DNA from: Aneurinibacillus tyrosinisolvens | GTDB lineage: Bacteria; Bacillota; Bacilli; Aneurinibacillales; Aneurinibacillaceae | Length of the DNA stretch: 64,000 nt | Direction: 5' to 3' | Assembly: GCF_001015055.1 (NCBI RefSeq) | Contig: NZ_BBWZ01000004.1 | Span: forward strand, 62,001 to 126,000 | Shown: positions 44,953 through 53,424 of the stretch, one piece after another | Layout: each line of letters begins with the position of its first letter | Position numbering within the stretch: position 1 is the stretch's first letter | The notes under the pieces: model-generated | The model's database searches: none | Told to the model about the DNA's origin: nothing | Seen by the model: the letters and a program-made list of their open reading frames with translations, nothing else | Program-made: the position numbers and the translations under genes

Positions 44953-44981
44953 GCAAGTTCCTTTTCGGAGCTTGCTTTTTT
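44952..44981 (+). terminator. Rho-independent terminator of the acyl-CoA operon
   Basis: AGCAAG pairs with CTTGCT, with inner CC/GG pairing, followed by TTTTT. Confidence 0.85.
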
Positions 44982-45009
44982 GTGAGATAATTAAGAATAA
45001 AAAGCGACC

Positions 45010-45053
45010 GATATCCGCCACCTCTCAACATTGTGTAGATGGGGGCGGATATC
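45010..45053. other. inverted repeat between convergent units
   Basis: GATATCCGCC (45010-45019) and GGCGGATATC (45044-45053) are perfect complements with a 24-base loop. The element is on the 3' side of both the acyl-CoA operon and the convergent anti-sigma gene. The rest of 44982-45182 shows no gene. Confidence 0.5.
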
Positions 45054-45182
45054 AATAATGTATTTAACTATTTTCAGAAAAAGTGTCCCGTTCTACCTTG
45101 CATACTCGCGTTGTGAAATTTTTGTACCAGTCTGTCTTCCCTTTTTCCTGTACTACCTTATGTAATGAAAGCTCCTTGTATT

Positions 45183-46550
45183 CTAGTTTAATGGGATTTT
45201 CACCTCTAAATCTTTAAAATAGTGAACATGATTCATCGAGTAAGTGAAAACTTTTAATTTCTCTTTGTTCTCTATTTTGGGATAATCACGAATAAAAGAG
45301 TAGCGGCCGTTTTGAACGCCAACCAAGTGCGGGCCTTTTGCATCGTCTGTAAGTTTCTCACCTTTTTCATTCATAAGCCAGATTACACCCGCCTGATCGT
45401 AAGGGTTATCTCCGATTACATCATAATATAAGACTGTGCGATCTTCTAAGAAGTCGATGCGATGAATCGTAAAGGAGCCGATCTCTCCCTGTTGAATTGT
45501 TTGTGGAAGCTGATTCTGCAGGGGTGTAATAATATCACCGTTTTTATACCCGTCCGTATAAGGCCGCAATACAAGAAATTTTGTCGTTCCTTTGGCTGGT
45601 GTAAACAGGTAACGGTTTTGAAATATAGATGTTTTATCGTCAGATTCTTCACTGCTAAATCCTCCGCCTTCTAACATGAGTAGTGGGGCACCATGATCAT
45701 CTGTTACTTGATAAAACATATTAGTCACAGCATTTGGAGGGCTTACCGTTTGAAATTGGATATCAGTCCCCCGAGGAGATAAGCTGACAGATTGAACAGT
45801 TAATGTTACGTCTTTACTCTTCTTGGCTAACATTGGGTTTAGCACTTTAGTTGAAGTTTTGATTTTCTGAATCGGAAGTTCAAACTTCCATTCTCCTTTT
45901 TTATCTCCAATTTGCGTAACCTTCATTGAAAGATTGAAATGATCAGGTAAAGCATTTTCTTCTAACCATGTTAAATTCCATACCCCCCGAATCTGATTTT
46001 CATTTGTCTTATCCATCCCGGATTGTTGTTGATCCCACCCCGGCACATCCATACGAAATCTTGGCTTACTAAAATCTAATAGAGGAAGTCCGTCAGGGGA
46101 GTATTCTTTATATCCTATGGATAACCTCGTGCCGTCAAAAAGAATATCTGTAATCGTTAGTGTGATCCCCTGATCTGTAGCTTTCTGAGTAACTGGAGTG
46201 CTTAACCCTAACTTGTTAGCTTCTTTTAATCCGGGATCTCCGTATGTTTCAAAAATATGGCTTAAAATAGGAACTTTCTTTAGTGTTTCCGCCATGGTCG
46301 GAGAGAAGAAGCCCGATCCTATAATGCAAAGGGATACGACTGCAGCGGAAGATACCCCATACATCCATTTCTTTTGATGCTTTGTTTTTCCTTTGGCTGT
46401 TTTTGTTTCCACTGGGTGTTGATTCGGCGAAACTTCAATATGCCGGTCCATTTTACCTTTTTGAATCGCCTGTTCGATAGCTAGATCCAGCCGTTTGGGG
46501 ACTTCCGCTTCATGTAGGGAGTCAGCCCATTTTTTGAGCTCATTATCCAT
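45183..46550 (-). CDS. membrane anti-sigma factor-like protein (DUF4179 type)
   Basis: A 455-residue single-pass membrane protein. The N-terminal 80 residues are cytoplasmic and charged, a membrane segment lies at about 83-103 (YGVSSAAVVSLCIIGSG) and the rest is extracellular, with the DUF4179 region just after the membrane. It overlaps the ECF sigma gene by 8 bases, the normal arrangement for an anti-sigma factor. The cytoplasmic part should hold the sigma factor until an envelope signal releases it. Confidence 0.87.
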   Translation of the reverse strand: MDNELKKWADSLHEAEVPKRLDLAIEQAIQKGKMDRHIEVSPNQHPVETKTAKGKTKHQKKWMYGVSSAAVVSLCIIGSGFFSPTMAETLKKVPILSHIFETYGDPGLKEANKLGLSTPVTQKATDQGITLTITDILFDGTRLSIGYKEYSPDGLPLLDFSKPRFRMDVPGWDQQQSGMDKTNENQIRGVWNLTWLEENALPDHFNLSMKVTQIGDKKGEWKFELPIQKIKTSTKVLNPMLAKKSKDVTLTVQSVSLSPRGTDIQFQTVSPPNAVTNMFYQVTDDHGAPLLMLEGGGFSSEESDDKTSIFQNRYLFTPAKGTTKFLVLRPYTDGYKNGDIITPLQNQLPQTIQQGEIGSFTIHRIDFLEDRTVLYYDVIGDNPYDQAGVIWLMNEKGEKLTDDAKGPHLVGVQNGRYSFIRDYPKIENKEKLKVFTYSMNHVHYFKDLEVKIPLN

Positions 46551-47055
46551 TTATGCATTCCTCCTTTAAATCCATTCGAAGTGTTTGGAGTGCTCTATGC
46601 AATCGAGTTTTCACCGTACCAACAGGGCAATTCAATATTTCAGCGATTTGTTCATGTGTTAAATCCTGGAAATATTTAAGAATGACTACCGTCTTATATT
46701 TCTCGTCAAGCTTTTGGATCGAATCATGTAATTCCTCATTTTCGAATCCGTCTTGCAAAGAAGTTGTACGGGAATCAGATATGTCTGCAAAGGGAATCAC
46801 CCTTTTCTTGTTTCTTATGTAATCTATGGCACAGTTGATTAAAATTCGCGTTAACCATGTCTTAAAATAGGCAGGCTCCTTTAAACGGTTTATGGATAAA
46901 TAAGCTTTATAAACCGTCGTTTGCACAATTTCGATCGCGTCATCTTCGTTTCTAACATAAGCCAAAGCCGTTCGATATAACAAAGACTTATACTGATCTA
47001 TCAGGTGATTAAACGCATCATCATCGCCCTGTTGGGCACGAATGATGTGGTCCAT
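46543..47055 (-). CDS. ECF-type RNA polymerase sigma factor
   Basis: A 170-residue group IV sigma factor with region 2 (LLYRTALAYVRNEDDAIEIVQ, DNA melting and -10 contacts) and region 4 (YFQDLTHEQIAEILNCPVGT, -35 contacts). It is similar in plan to Bacillus SigV or SigW. The anti-sigma gene overlaps its 3' end. It most likely recognises the TGAAAC/CGTC promoter at 47133-47159 in front of the divergent gene. Confidence 0.93.
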   Translation of the reverse strand: MDHIIRAQQGDDDAFNHLIDQYKSLLYRTALAYVRNEDDAIEIVQTTVYKAYLSINRLKEPAYFKTWLTRILINCAIDYIRNKKRVIPFADISDSRTTSLQDGFENEELHDSIQKLDEKYKTVVILKYFQDLTHEQIAEILNCPVGTVKTRLHRALQTLRMDLKEECING

Positions 47056-47132
47056 AAAATTCCCCTCCTTTGTCTGTTTCGTATATTAGACTGTAAAGTT
47101 CTGATTTTGGTTTTTTAAAACGGGGAATTCGG

Positions 47133-47159
47133 TGAAACGTTTTTTGTTCCCTCCTCGTC
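47133..47159 (+). promoter_or_regulatory. ECF sigma-type promoter
   Basis: TGAAAC (47133-47138), a 17-base spacer and CGTC (47156-47159) match the Bacillus ECF promoter pattern. It drives the secreted-protein gene at 47195, making that gene a likely direct target of the divergent ECF sigma factor. Confidence 0.75.
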
Positions 47160-47194
47160 TATTAAAAGCTTAAGAAAAACGAGGAGGAAATGAC

Positions 47195-47767
47195 ATGAAA
47201 AAAAGCAAACTAGTTTTAGCAGGAATAATAGGGGTTTCTACGGTGCTTGTTTCGTCTCTGCCAACCGTTATGGCAATAAATCAGCCAATGGCTAGTAAAG
47301 CAGCAAGTATGTCGGCGGAAACCATCATTAAACAAGCGATTGAGAAAAATAAAAGCTTATCAAATATTATGATAGAAGCAACGCGAACAAAAGCTAAAAA
47401 TAACAAAGTGTATGAAATCGAAAAGTGGAAATGCTGGGAGCAGTTAAGCGGGAGTGAAAGAAAGGTAGAGAAAAGGCACATTGAAAGAAAAAATAATAAA
47501 TATGGGAACCCCATCCAGGTTCAGGATAGAAAAACAGTACAGAGTTATAGAGAGGGCGGGAAAACAGCAACGATAGAGCAGTTTCATCAAGAGGCGCATT
47601 GGATTGATAAAGCTACCGGTGTAACTGTTAAATGTATAGAAGCAGGCAAAGGAAATGCATTTGAATACGTTGTTACAAAGCTTATTGCCAATTCCAAGTT
47701 CCCCAAAGATATATTTACCTTAAAACTGCCAAAGGGAGTTAAAACCCAGCAGGTTGGTAAAGTATAA
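47195..47767 (+). CDS. secreted protein of unknown function, probable ECF-regulon member
   Basis: A 190-residue lysine-rich exported protein with a typical signal peptide (residues 1-27, ending near PTVMA). The rest is mostly beta-strand and weakly resembles LolA/outer-membrane lipoprotein-sorting-like folds found in Gram-positive anti-sigma or envelope stress proteins. GAGGAGG precedes the ATG. It is transcribed from the ECF promoter and ends in a strong terminator. A role in sensing or answering envelope stress is inferred from position only. Confidence 0.75.
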   Translation: MKKSKLVLAGIIGVSTVLVSSLPTVMAINQPMASKAASMSAETIIKQAIEKNKSLSNIMIEATRTKAKNNKVYEIEKWKCWEQLSGSERKVEKRHIERKNNKYGNPIQVQDRKTVQSYREGGKTATIEQFHQEAHWIDKATGVTVKCIEAGKGNAFEYVVTKLIANSKFPKDIFTLKLPKGVKTQQVGKV

Positions 47768-47796
47768 AAAAGTTACATACTCAACAAAGCGCAATC

Positions 47797-47830
47797 AAAG
47801 AAACCAGTCTGGATCCAGGCTGGTTTCTTT
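47797..47830 (+). terminator. Rho-independent terminator
   Basis: AAAGAAACCAG pairs with CTGGTTTCTTT around the GATCC-centred loop, running into Ts. Confidence 0.88.
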
Positions 47831-47849
47831 TTACTTAGAAATTAACATA

Positions 47850-47878
47850 GTGACAAAATAAATTGAATTCTATATAAT
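47850..47878 (+). promoter_or_regulatory. sigma-A promoter of the amino-acid ABC operon
   Basis: GTGACA at 47850-47855, a 17-base spacer and TATAAT at 47873-47878. Confidence 0.75.
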
Positions 47879-47890
47879 ATTCTTAAAATA

Positions 47891-47915
47891 GAAAAGGTTT
47901 CCGCAATATGGAAAA
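47891..47915. promoter_or_regulatory. candidate IclR-regulator operator, copy 1
   Basis: GAAAAGGTTTCCG followed after three bases by TATGGAAAA. The core TTTCC-N7-GGAAA (47898-47914) is an inverted repeat. The same 25-base block recurs at 51086-51110 with two differences. It begins 12 bases after the -10 box, so binding would block transcription. Confidence 0.7.
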
Positions 47916-47954
47916 ATTCATTTTATCCCGAATCAGATGGGGGTCACGGTTGAC

Positions 47955-48677
47955 ATGATTCAAGTCAAAAATGTATGCAAGTCATTTGATTCTTTGCAGG
48001 TGTTGAATGGAATTAACCTGGAGGTCAAAGAAAAAGAAGTTGTTGTTTTAATAGGAGCAAGCGGATCCGGAAAAAGTACGCTACTGCGTTGCTTGAACTT
48101 TCTGGAAATTAATGATGAAGGAGAAGTCTGGCTCCAGGGCAAACGAGTTGATCCGCATAAAACAGATTTAAACAAAGTTCGTTCTGAAGTCGGCATGGTA
48201 TTTCAGCATTTTAACCTGTTTCCTCACAAATCCGTTTTAGAGAATATCATTGAGGCTCCTGTTTATGTCAAGAAAATGAAGAAGAGTGAAGCCACGGACA
48301 TTGCTTATGATTTGCTCGAGAAGGTAGGGTTGAAAGACAAGGCGGATGAATATCCGGATATGCTGTCAGGGGGACAAAAGCAAAGGGTGGCTATTGCCCG
48401 GGCTCTGGCCATGAATCCTCGTATTATGCTGTTTGACGAGCCTACTTCAGCCCTAGATCCGGAGTTGGTAGGAGAAGTACTGCAAGTAATGAAACAGCTA
48501 GCAAACGAGGGAATGACGATGATTGTAGTGACTCATGAGATGGGATTCGCCCGTGAAGTAGCTGACCGCGTCATATTCATGGGGGACGGGCAGATTCTCG
48601 AGCAAGCATCGCCCGAACAGTTCTTTGATCATCCGCAAACCGAAAGAGCCAAACAGTTTTTAAGAAGCATTTTATAA
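47955..48677 (+). CDS. polar amino-acid ABC transporter ATP-binding protein (GlnQ-like)
   Basis: A 240-residue ATPase of the polar amino-acid uptake family. Walker [10 protein letters not shown], signature LSGGQKQR, Walker [13 protein letters not shown] and the H-loop VTHEMGFA are present. The downstream binding protein and permease complete the importer. The ORF opens at ATG 47937, which lies just before the G-rich putative ribosome binding site, so ATG 47955 (MIQVKN) is the more likely start. Confidence 0.92.
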   Translation: MIQVKNVCKSFDSLQVLNGINLEVKEKEVVVLIGASGSGKSTLLRCLNFLEINDEGEVWLQGKRVDPHKTDLNKVRSEVGMVFQHFNLFPHKSVLENIIEAPVYVKKMKKSEATDIAYDLLEKVGLKDKADEYPDMLSGGQKQRVAIARALAMNPRIMLFDEPTSALDPELVGEVLQVMKQLANEGMTMIVVTHEMGFAREVADRVIFMGDGQILEQASPEQFFDHPQTERAKQFLRSIL

Positions 48678-48704
48678 AACCAAAAAATATAGGGGGATTA
48701 AAAG

Positions 48705-49517
48705 ATGAAGAAGAAATGGGTAACGGTTTTATTATCTACAATGATGACAGGCTCGCTCCTTCTAACCGCATGCGGGACCCAGGATACGGGAGGAAAAGCG
48801 GAACCAAAGGCAGATCCTAAAGCAGCGGAACAGAAAGAGTTTCATTATGCGATGAGTGGTCTGTACAAACCATTCAACTTTAAGGAGAATGGCCAGCTCA
48901 CCGGTTTTGATGTGGAAATTGGCCAGGCGCTTGCGGAAAAGATGGGAATGAAGCCGGTGCCGGTAACAAACCCGTGGGAGACCATTGTTCAAGGGCTGCT
49001 GGCTAAGAAGTATGATGCGATCCTGGGGAGTATGACCATTACAGAAGAGCGATTAAAAGCAGTCAACTTTTCAAAACCTTACTACAGATCCGGGTCTGAA
49101 ATTTTTGTAGCGGAAAGCAATCAGGACATAAAATCCCCCGATAGTTTAAAAGGCAAGAAAATTGGCGTTGTGAAGGCAAGTGTTTATAAAGATCTGGCCC
49201 TCAAGCACACTGACAAAGCTAACGTTGTTGAGTACGATAGCGACCTGACGGCCCTTATGGATCTGCCGACAAGCCGGCTTGATGCCGTTATCACGGATCA
49301 GATGGTTGGCCTTCGCATGATGAAGGAAGGAAAAGCTAAAATCAAAGATGTGGGGCAGCCTATGACTCATGATGACCAGGCGCTCGCCATTAGAAAAGAG
49401 GATAAAGAACTTGGGGCAAAAATAAACAAAGCGCTGGAGGAAATTATCAAAGACGGAACGTACGACAAAATCAGTGAGAAGTGGTTCGGCCGCAATATTC
49501 TGGGTGAACAGAAGTAA
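48705..49517 (+). CDS. polar amino-acid ABC transporter substrate-binding lipoprotein
   Basis: A 270-residue family-3 solute-binding protein. The lipobox SLLLTAC-G anchors it to the outer face of the membrane. The signature GFDVEIGQALAEKMGM and the later ILGSMTITEERL fit amino-acid ligands. Since a RocB-like peptidase lies in the same regulon, an arginine-type or peptide-derived amino acid is a reasonable guess. It has a strong ribosome binding site (GGGGG before the ATG). Confidence 0.92.
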   Translation: MKKKWVTVLLSTMMTGSLLLTACGTQDTGGKAEPKADPKAAEQKEFHYAMSGLYKPFNFKENGQLTGFDVEIGQALAEKMGMKPVPVTNPWETIVQGLLAKKYDAILGSMTITEERLKAVNFSKPYYRSGSEIFVAESNQDIKSPDSLKGKKIGVVKASVYKDLALKHTDKANVVEYDSDLTALMDLPTSRLDAVITDQMVGLRMMKEGKAKIKDVGQPMTHDDQALAIRKEDKELGAKINKALEEIIKDGTYDKISEKWFGRNILGEQK

Positions 49518-49527
49518 CAGCAAGTCA

Positions 49528-49545
49528 GGGTGTCATCAGACACCC
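49528..49545 (+). other. intercistronic hairpin between binding protein and permease genes
   Basis: GGGTGTC (49528-49534) and GACACCC (49539-49545) form a tight stem with loop ATCA. Such stems often protect the highly expressed binding-protein message and lower permease expression. Confidence 0.65.
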
Positions 49546-49578
49546 TTGTTTCCTAAAACGGGTTGAGGGTGAGTAGAC

Positions 49579-50274
49579 ATGATTGATATTTTTTTATCGA
49601 CGTACAAGGTTTTTCCGGTGGCCGTCCTTCTTACATTGAAGCTGACCGTCACGTCCCTTATATTAGGAAGTGGAATCGGTCTTGTTTTTGCATTTTTTCG
49701 GCTTTCTCACAACAGGTGGCTTAACTATATTGCCAATTTATATATTACTGTCATTAGAGGAACACCGCTTATTGTACAAATTGCTATTCTATACTTTGGG
49801 ATTTCCAGTGTCGTTACGCTCTCACAGTTTTGGGCCGGTGCATTGGCGTTAGCTGTACATAGCGGGGCATACATTGCCGAAATTTTCCGCGGGGCGATTC
49901 AGTCGATTGACCGTGGACAGATGGAGGCAGCACGTTCTCTAGGGATGCCTTACCCATTGGCGATGAGAAGAATTGTTCTCCCACAGGCGTTCAAAATAGC
50001 CATTCCTTCTCTCGGCAACCAGTTTATCATTGGATTAAAAGACTCCTCCCTTGTGGCCTATGTAGGAATGCAAGAATTATGGGGTTCGGCGCTAAGTGAA
50101 GCAGCATCCAACTTTCAACAAATGGATACGTACATCGTGGTAGGTTTATACTATCTTGTTCTCGTGCTGATTTTTTCATATGGTGTGAGCAAACTTGAAT
50201 CGCGTTTTGATGTAAATGCCCGTAAAAGAAAGCAGACGAAAGCGAAGAAACGCAGTGAAGTTCTTGATATTTAA
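49579..50274 (+). CDS. polar amino-acid ABC transporter permease
   Basis: A 231-residue membrane protein with about five helices. The family motif VIRGTPLIVQ and the EAA-loop region MEAARSLGMPYPLAMRRIV are clear. With only one permease gene the channel would be a homodimer. A charged lysine-rich tail ends the protein. The IclR regulator gene follows 38 bases later in the same direction. Confidence 0.92.
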   Translation: MIDIFLSTYKVFPVAVLLTLKLTVTSLILGSGIGLVFAFFRLSHNRWLNYIANLYITVIRGTPLIVQIAILYFGISSVVTLSQFWAGALALAVHSGAYIAEIFRGAIQSIDRGQMEAARSLGMPYPLAMRRIVLPQAFKIAIPSLGNQFIIGLKDSSLVAYVGMQELWGSALSEAASNFQQMDTYIVVGLYYLVLVLIFSYGVSKLESRFDVNARKRKQTKAKKRSEVLDI

Positions 50275-50312
50275 AATACAAAACAACAATTGTAATGGCA
50301 GGAGTTATCGTA

Positions 50313-51050
50313 ATGATCCAATCCATTGATCGAGCAATGCTAATTATTAACCTTCTTACTTCAGAAAACTCCAAAGATGAGTGGCCCATAACCGAACTGG
50401 CGGAGAAAACATCTCTGCCTCTCGGCACGCTTCACAGGCTGCTCCGCTCCTTAATCGAGCACGGGCTTGTCGTCCAGGTGCCCGAAACAAAACAGTATAA
50501 AGCAGGGTACAAATGGATGGAAATTGGCCTGCGCCAGCTGGACAAAATTGATTTTCGGTTAGAGGCAAGAATTGTAATGGAACGCTTAGCAGGTGAAGTT
50601 GAGGAAAGCATCTATTTAAACATTGCGAGCGGTGCCGACGCAATCGTGATTGAGAAAATCGATAGTCCTTTAAAAATCAGGCTTGCCGAAAATCTCGGCA
50701 TTCGAATCCCACTCTATGTTGGCGCTCCGAATAAAACCATCCTTGCGAATATGGAAGAACATGAAATCAGACAGACGATAAACCGCCTGAAGCTTTCTCC
50801 TGAAGAGGAACAAAAGCTGCTAAAGCAGCTGGCTGAAATAAAAAGAAACGGCTATGCTGTGAGCCAGAGCGAGAAGACGGAAGATACAGCCTCCGTGGCT
50901 GCCCCGATTATCGGGTACAACAACAAAGTAATCGCAGCCTTGAGTATTGGTGTACCCGGATTTCGCTTTACGGAGGAGCGTTTGCCGGAACTCATTGCGA
51001 AAGCAAAAGCTGCTGCAGAAGAAATCTCAAGAAAAATAGGGCGGATATAA
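50313..51050 (+). CDS. IclR-family transcriptional regulator
   Basis: The N-terminal winged helix (about 1-65; WPITELAEKTSLPLGTLHRLL) is followed by the IclR effector domain (about 80-245; PLYVGAPNKTILA, YAVSQSEKTEDTASVAAPI). It most likely controls the ABC operon and the RocB-like gene through the shared TTTCC-N7-GGAAA operators at 47891 and 51086. The ORF opens at ATG 50295, but GGAG at 50301 serves ATG 50313. Its stop codon begins the terminator hairpin. Confidence 0.92.
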   Translation: MIQSIDRAMLIINLLTSENSKDEWPITELAEKTSLPLGTLHRLLRSLIEHGLVVQVPETKQYKAGYKWMEIGLRQLDKIDFRLEARIVMERLAGEVEESIYLNIASGADAIVIEKIDSPLKIRLAENLGIRIPLYVGAPNKTILANMEEHEIRQTINRLKLSPEEEQKLLKQLAEIKRNGYAVSQSEKTEDTASVAAPIIGYNNKVIAALSIGVPGFRFTEERLPELIAKAKAAAEEISRKIGRI

Positions 51051-51074
51051 GGGAGTCTCTCCCTTATTTTTTTA
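51048..51074 (+). terminator. Rho-independent terminator of the regulator gene
   Basis: AAGGGAG pairs with CTCCCTT around loop TCT and is followed by ATTTTTTT; it includes the TAA stop codon. Confidence 0.88.
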
Positions 51075-51085
51075 GCTAGAAACCG

Positions 51086-51110
51086 GAAAAGGTTTCCGTA
51101 TTATGGAAAA
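51086..51110. promoter_or_regulatory. candidate IclR-regulator operator, copy 2
   Basis: GAAAAGGTTTCCG followed after three bases by TATGGAAAA, with TTTCC at 51093-51097 and GGAAA at 51105-51109. It sits between the regulator terminator and the RocB-like gene and differs from copy 1 at two central bases only. Confidence 0.7.
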
Positions 51111-51123
51111 CGGGGGTAGTATG

Positions 51124-52773
51124 ATGGGAAGCGTTACTACAAGTAAATGGCGGACAAAAACAGAACAGATGGAGCTTCTCTCCAGGCTCGTTAGATTTCC
51201 AAGCGTTACAGGTTCAAGGGCTGAAATTGCGATTGCGGATTATATTGAAGAGGAGCTGCGCGCTTTTTCGTATTTTCAGGAAAACGCAGACCATTTACAG
51301 CTTCATCCAACAGAAGATGGACGTAAAATTGTCACCGCTCTTGTAAAGAAAAGAGAGGATGTAAGAAACACGGTCATCCTTGTGAGTCATTTTGATGTCG
51401 TAGACATTCAGGATTACGGCAGATGGAAACCCATCGCTTTCGATGCTGGGAAATTAACAGCGGCCTTCTATAGCGATAAACAAAACATTCCTCTAGAAGT
51501 ACAGAAGGATATTGAGCAGGGCAACTGGTTGTTTGGGAGAGGGACAATGGACATGAAGTGCGGACTTGTTTCTCACATGGCCATGATTGAGCAAGCGATT
51601 GGCGGAGCCTTTGATGGAAATGTTCTGCTGCTGGCTGTTTGTGATGAGGAAGTTAACTCTGTAGGAATGAGAACGGCGGTCCCGGTGTTGTTGGAGATGG
51701 CGGAGAAATACCGGCTGGAGTATAAAGCATGCTTGAATTCAGAGCCCATGTTTGCCCGCTATCCGGGAGATGAAAACAACTATATTTATACAGGATCTAT
51801 CGGCAAGGTACTTCCCGGGTTTCTTTGTTATGGAAAGGAAACCCATGTCGGCGAGCCTTTATCAGGGCTTAATGCGAGTTATATGGTTTCTCAAATTACG
51901 AATCAGTTTGAATTAAATACGGAGTTTTGTGAGGTGGTCGAGGGAGAAGTGATGCCGCCACCTACGAACTTGCTGCAAAGGGACTTAAAAGAAGAATACT
52001 CGGTGCAAATTCCCCATCGTGCGGTGACATTATTCAATTTGTTCTTATTCGAAAAAACAATGGATGAAATCGTGGATCAATTGCGCGGCCTCATGAAAAC
52101 CGCAGCTGTCTCTATTGAGCAAAACTACGCGAAACAGGCGGATAAGTTTGCTCAGCTGCAGCGCTCTACGCCAGGAACGATCAACATTAACGTGTTAACC
52201 TTCGAAGAATTGATGGCCTATGCAGTAAAAACATATGGGAAGGAAGAAGTGGACCATATTCAAACGGCCGCAATGGAGAGCAGGGCGGAAGGAGATGATC
52301 GTGAGGTTACGATTCGCCTTGTAGATCAAATGGCTGCATTGTGTAAAGAACTTTCTCCTATGATCGTTCTTTTCTTTGCGCCGCCGTATTATCCTGCTGT
52401 GAGCTCCCGAAAGGATCCGTATATTCAATCGGTGGTTGACGACATGATTACGTATGCGAAGACAAAGCATGAAGTGGTTCTGCAAAAGCAAAATTATTTC
52501 GGCGGAATATCTGATTTGAGTTATACTGGGTTGTCGCAGCCCATTTCTTCCCTCAATCCCCTTGTTTCGAATATGCCACTCTGGGAGAAAGGGTACACAC
52601 TTCCTTTAGAAGGGCTAGAAGCGCTTAATTTGCCTGTATTGAACCTTGGGCCGGTGGGCAGGGATGCCCATAAGTGGACGGAGCGTTTGGATATTGATTA
52701 TGCGTTTGAAACATTAGCGGATATGCTGCCTGTTGCTATAAATAAATTATTAACAGAAAACCGCTTAACATAA
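51124..52773 (+). CDS. M20 family peptidase, RocB-like
   Basis: A 549-residue zinc peptidase of the M20/M28 type close to RocB, an enzyme of arginine utilisation in Bacillus. Zinc ligands appear in VSHFDVVD and GRGTMDMKCG, and the catalytic Glu pair in CDEEVNSVG. An ATG at 51103 lies inside the operator repeat and cannot be the start. GGGGG at 51112-51116 favours ATG 51124 (or 51121). As part of the IclR regulon it probably degrades the amino acid or a peptide taken up by the ABC system. Confidence 0.88.
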   Translation: MGSVTTSKWRTKTEQMELLSRLVRFPSVTGSRAEIAIADYIEEELRAFSYFQENADHLQLHPTEDGRKIVTALVKKREDVRNTVILVSHFDVVDIQDYGRWKPIAFDAGKLTAAFYSDKQNIPLEVQKDIEQGNWLFGRGTMDMKCGLVSHMAMIEQAIGGAFDGNVLLLAVCDEEVNSVGMRTAVPVLLEMAEKYRLEYKACLNSEPMFARYPGDENNYIYTGSIGKVLPGFLCYGKETHVGEPLSGLNASYMVSQITNQFELNTEFCEVVEGEVMPPPTNLLQRDLKEEYSVQIPHRAVTLFNLFLFEKTMDEIVDQLRGLMKTAAVSIEQNYAKQADKFAQLQRSTPGTININVLTFEELMAYAVKTYGKEEVDHIQTAAMESRAEGDDREVTIRLVDQMAALCKELSPMIVLFFAPPYYPAVSSRKDPYIQSVVDDMITYAKTKHEVVLQKQNYFGGISDLSYTGLSQPISSLNPLVSNMPLWEKGYTLPLEGLEALNLPVLNLGPVGRDAHKWTERLDIDYAFETLADMLPVAINKLLTENRLT

Positions 52774-52837
52774 GTTTCAAAGTAAGTATAAAAAGCTGGT
52801 GTTGATAGCATCCCCTTGTAGTTGATAATGTGAAGAA

Positions 52838-52855
52838 GCCATTTGTTACAATGGC
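52838..52855. other. small hairpin between convergent genes
   Basis: GCCATT and AATGGC pair around TGTTAC, inside a weaker outer AGTTG/CAACT pairing. It may help end both converging transcripts. The rest of 52774-52915 holds no gene. Confidence 0.4.
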
Positions 52856-52915
52856 ATTTCGCTGACAACTATGAGGGATTTTTTTACGCCCCCTCGTTAT
52901 ATAACGTTTGTGGAT

Positions 52916-53404
52916 TCAGCCATTTACATTATTTATTTCTATTTGTTTTTTCATACAATATTGGATAATCATATCTTGATGTGCATTCGAAATTTCTTTG
53001 AACTTTACGCCATACTCAACTAGCTCTTGATTTGTAGGGGGGTGGATAATATTAACGATTTCGCCTTCAAACCCTATTTCCATAATCGTGGTTTTGTCCT
53101 TCTCAAAATATAAAATATCTTGTATATATGTTCCTTTTTTAAAGTACGGATTAACTCCTGAAAAACGAAAGCCGCCTCCACTTATGTTTATTATAGTTAT
53201 TAACATATCATGTTGTTTCTTTCCCGTGTCTTCTAGGTCGGATACCAGAATTTTTGCATTAAGTAAAGCGGGGATACGTAAAAATTCTCTCCTTTGAATA
53301 CGGTTGATTTCATCTCGTTCAGGTTTTTGTAAAACAATAGATGGAATATGCCCCGTTATTTTTTTGATGACTATCGTATTGAATTTGTATAACTCTTTTT
53401 CCAT
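52916..53404 (-). CDS. PilZ-domain protein (cyclic-di-GMP receptor)
   Basis: A 162-residue cytoplasmic protein. The cyclic-di-GMP-binding motifs of PilZ are intact: RRxxxR (QRREFLR) near residue 40 and NxSxxG (NISGGG). Relatives such as YcgR/YpfA have a longer N-terminal domain; here only its last part seems to be present and no good ribosome binding site was found, so the start or length is uncertain. It directly follows an HD-GYP phosphodiesterase-like gene, forming a two-gene signalling unit. Confidence 0.85.
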   Translation of the reverse strand: MEKELYKFNTIVIKKITGHIPSIVLQKPERDEINRIQRREFLRIPALLNAKILVSDLEDTGKKQHDMLITIINISGGGFRFSGVNPYFKKGTYIQDILYFEKDKTTIMEIGFEGEIVNIIHPPTNQELVEYGVKFKEISNAHQDMIIQYCMKKQIEINNVNG

Positions 53405-53424
53405 CCGGGATTCTTTCGTTAATT

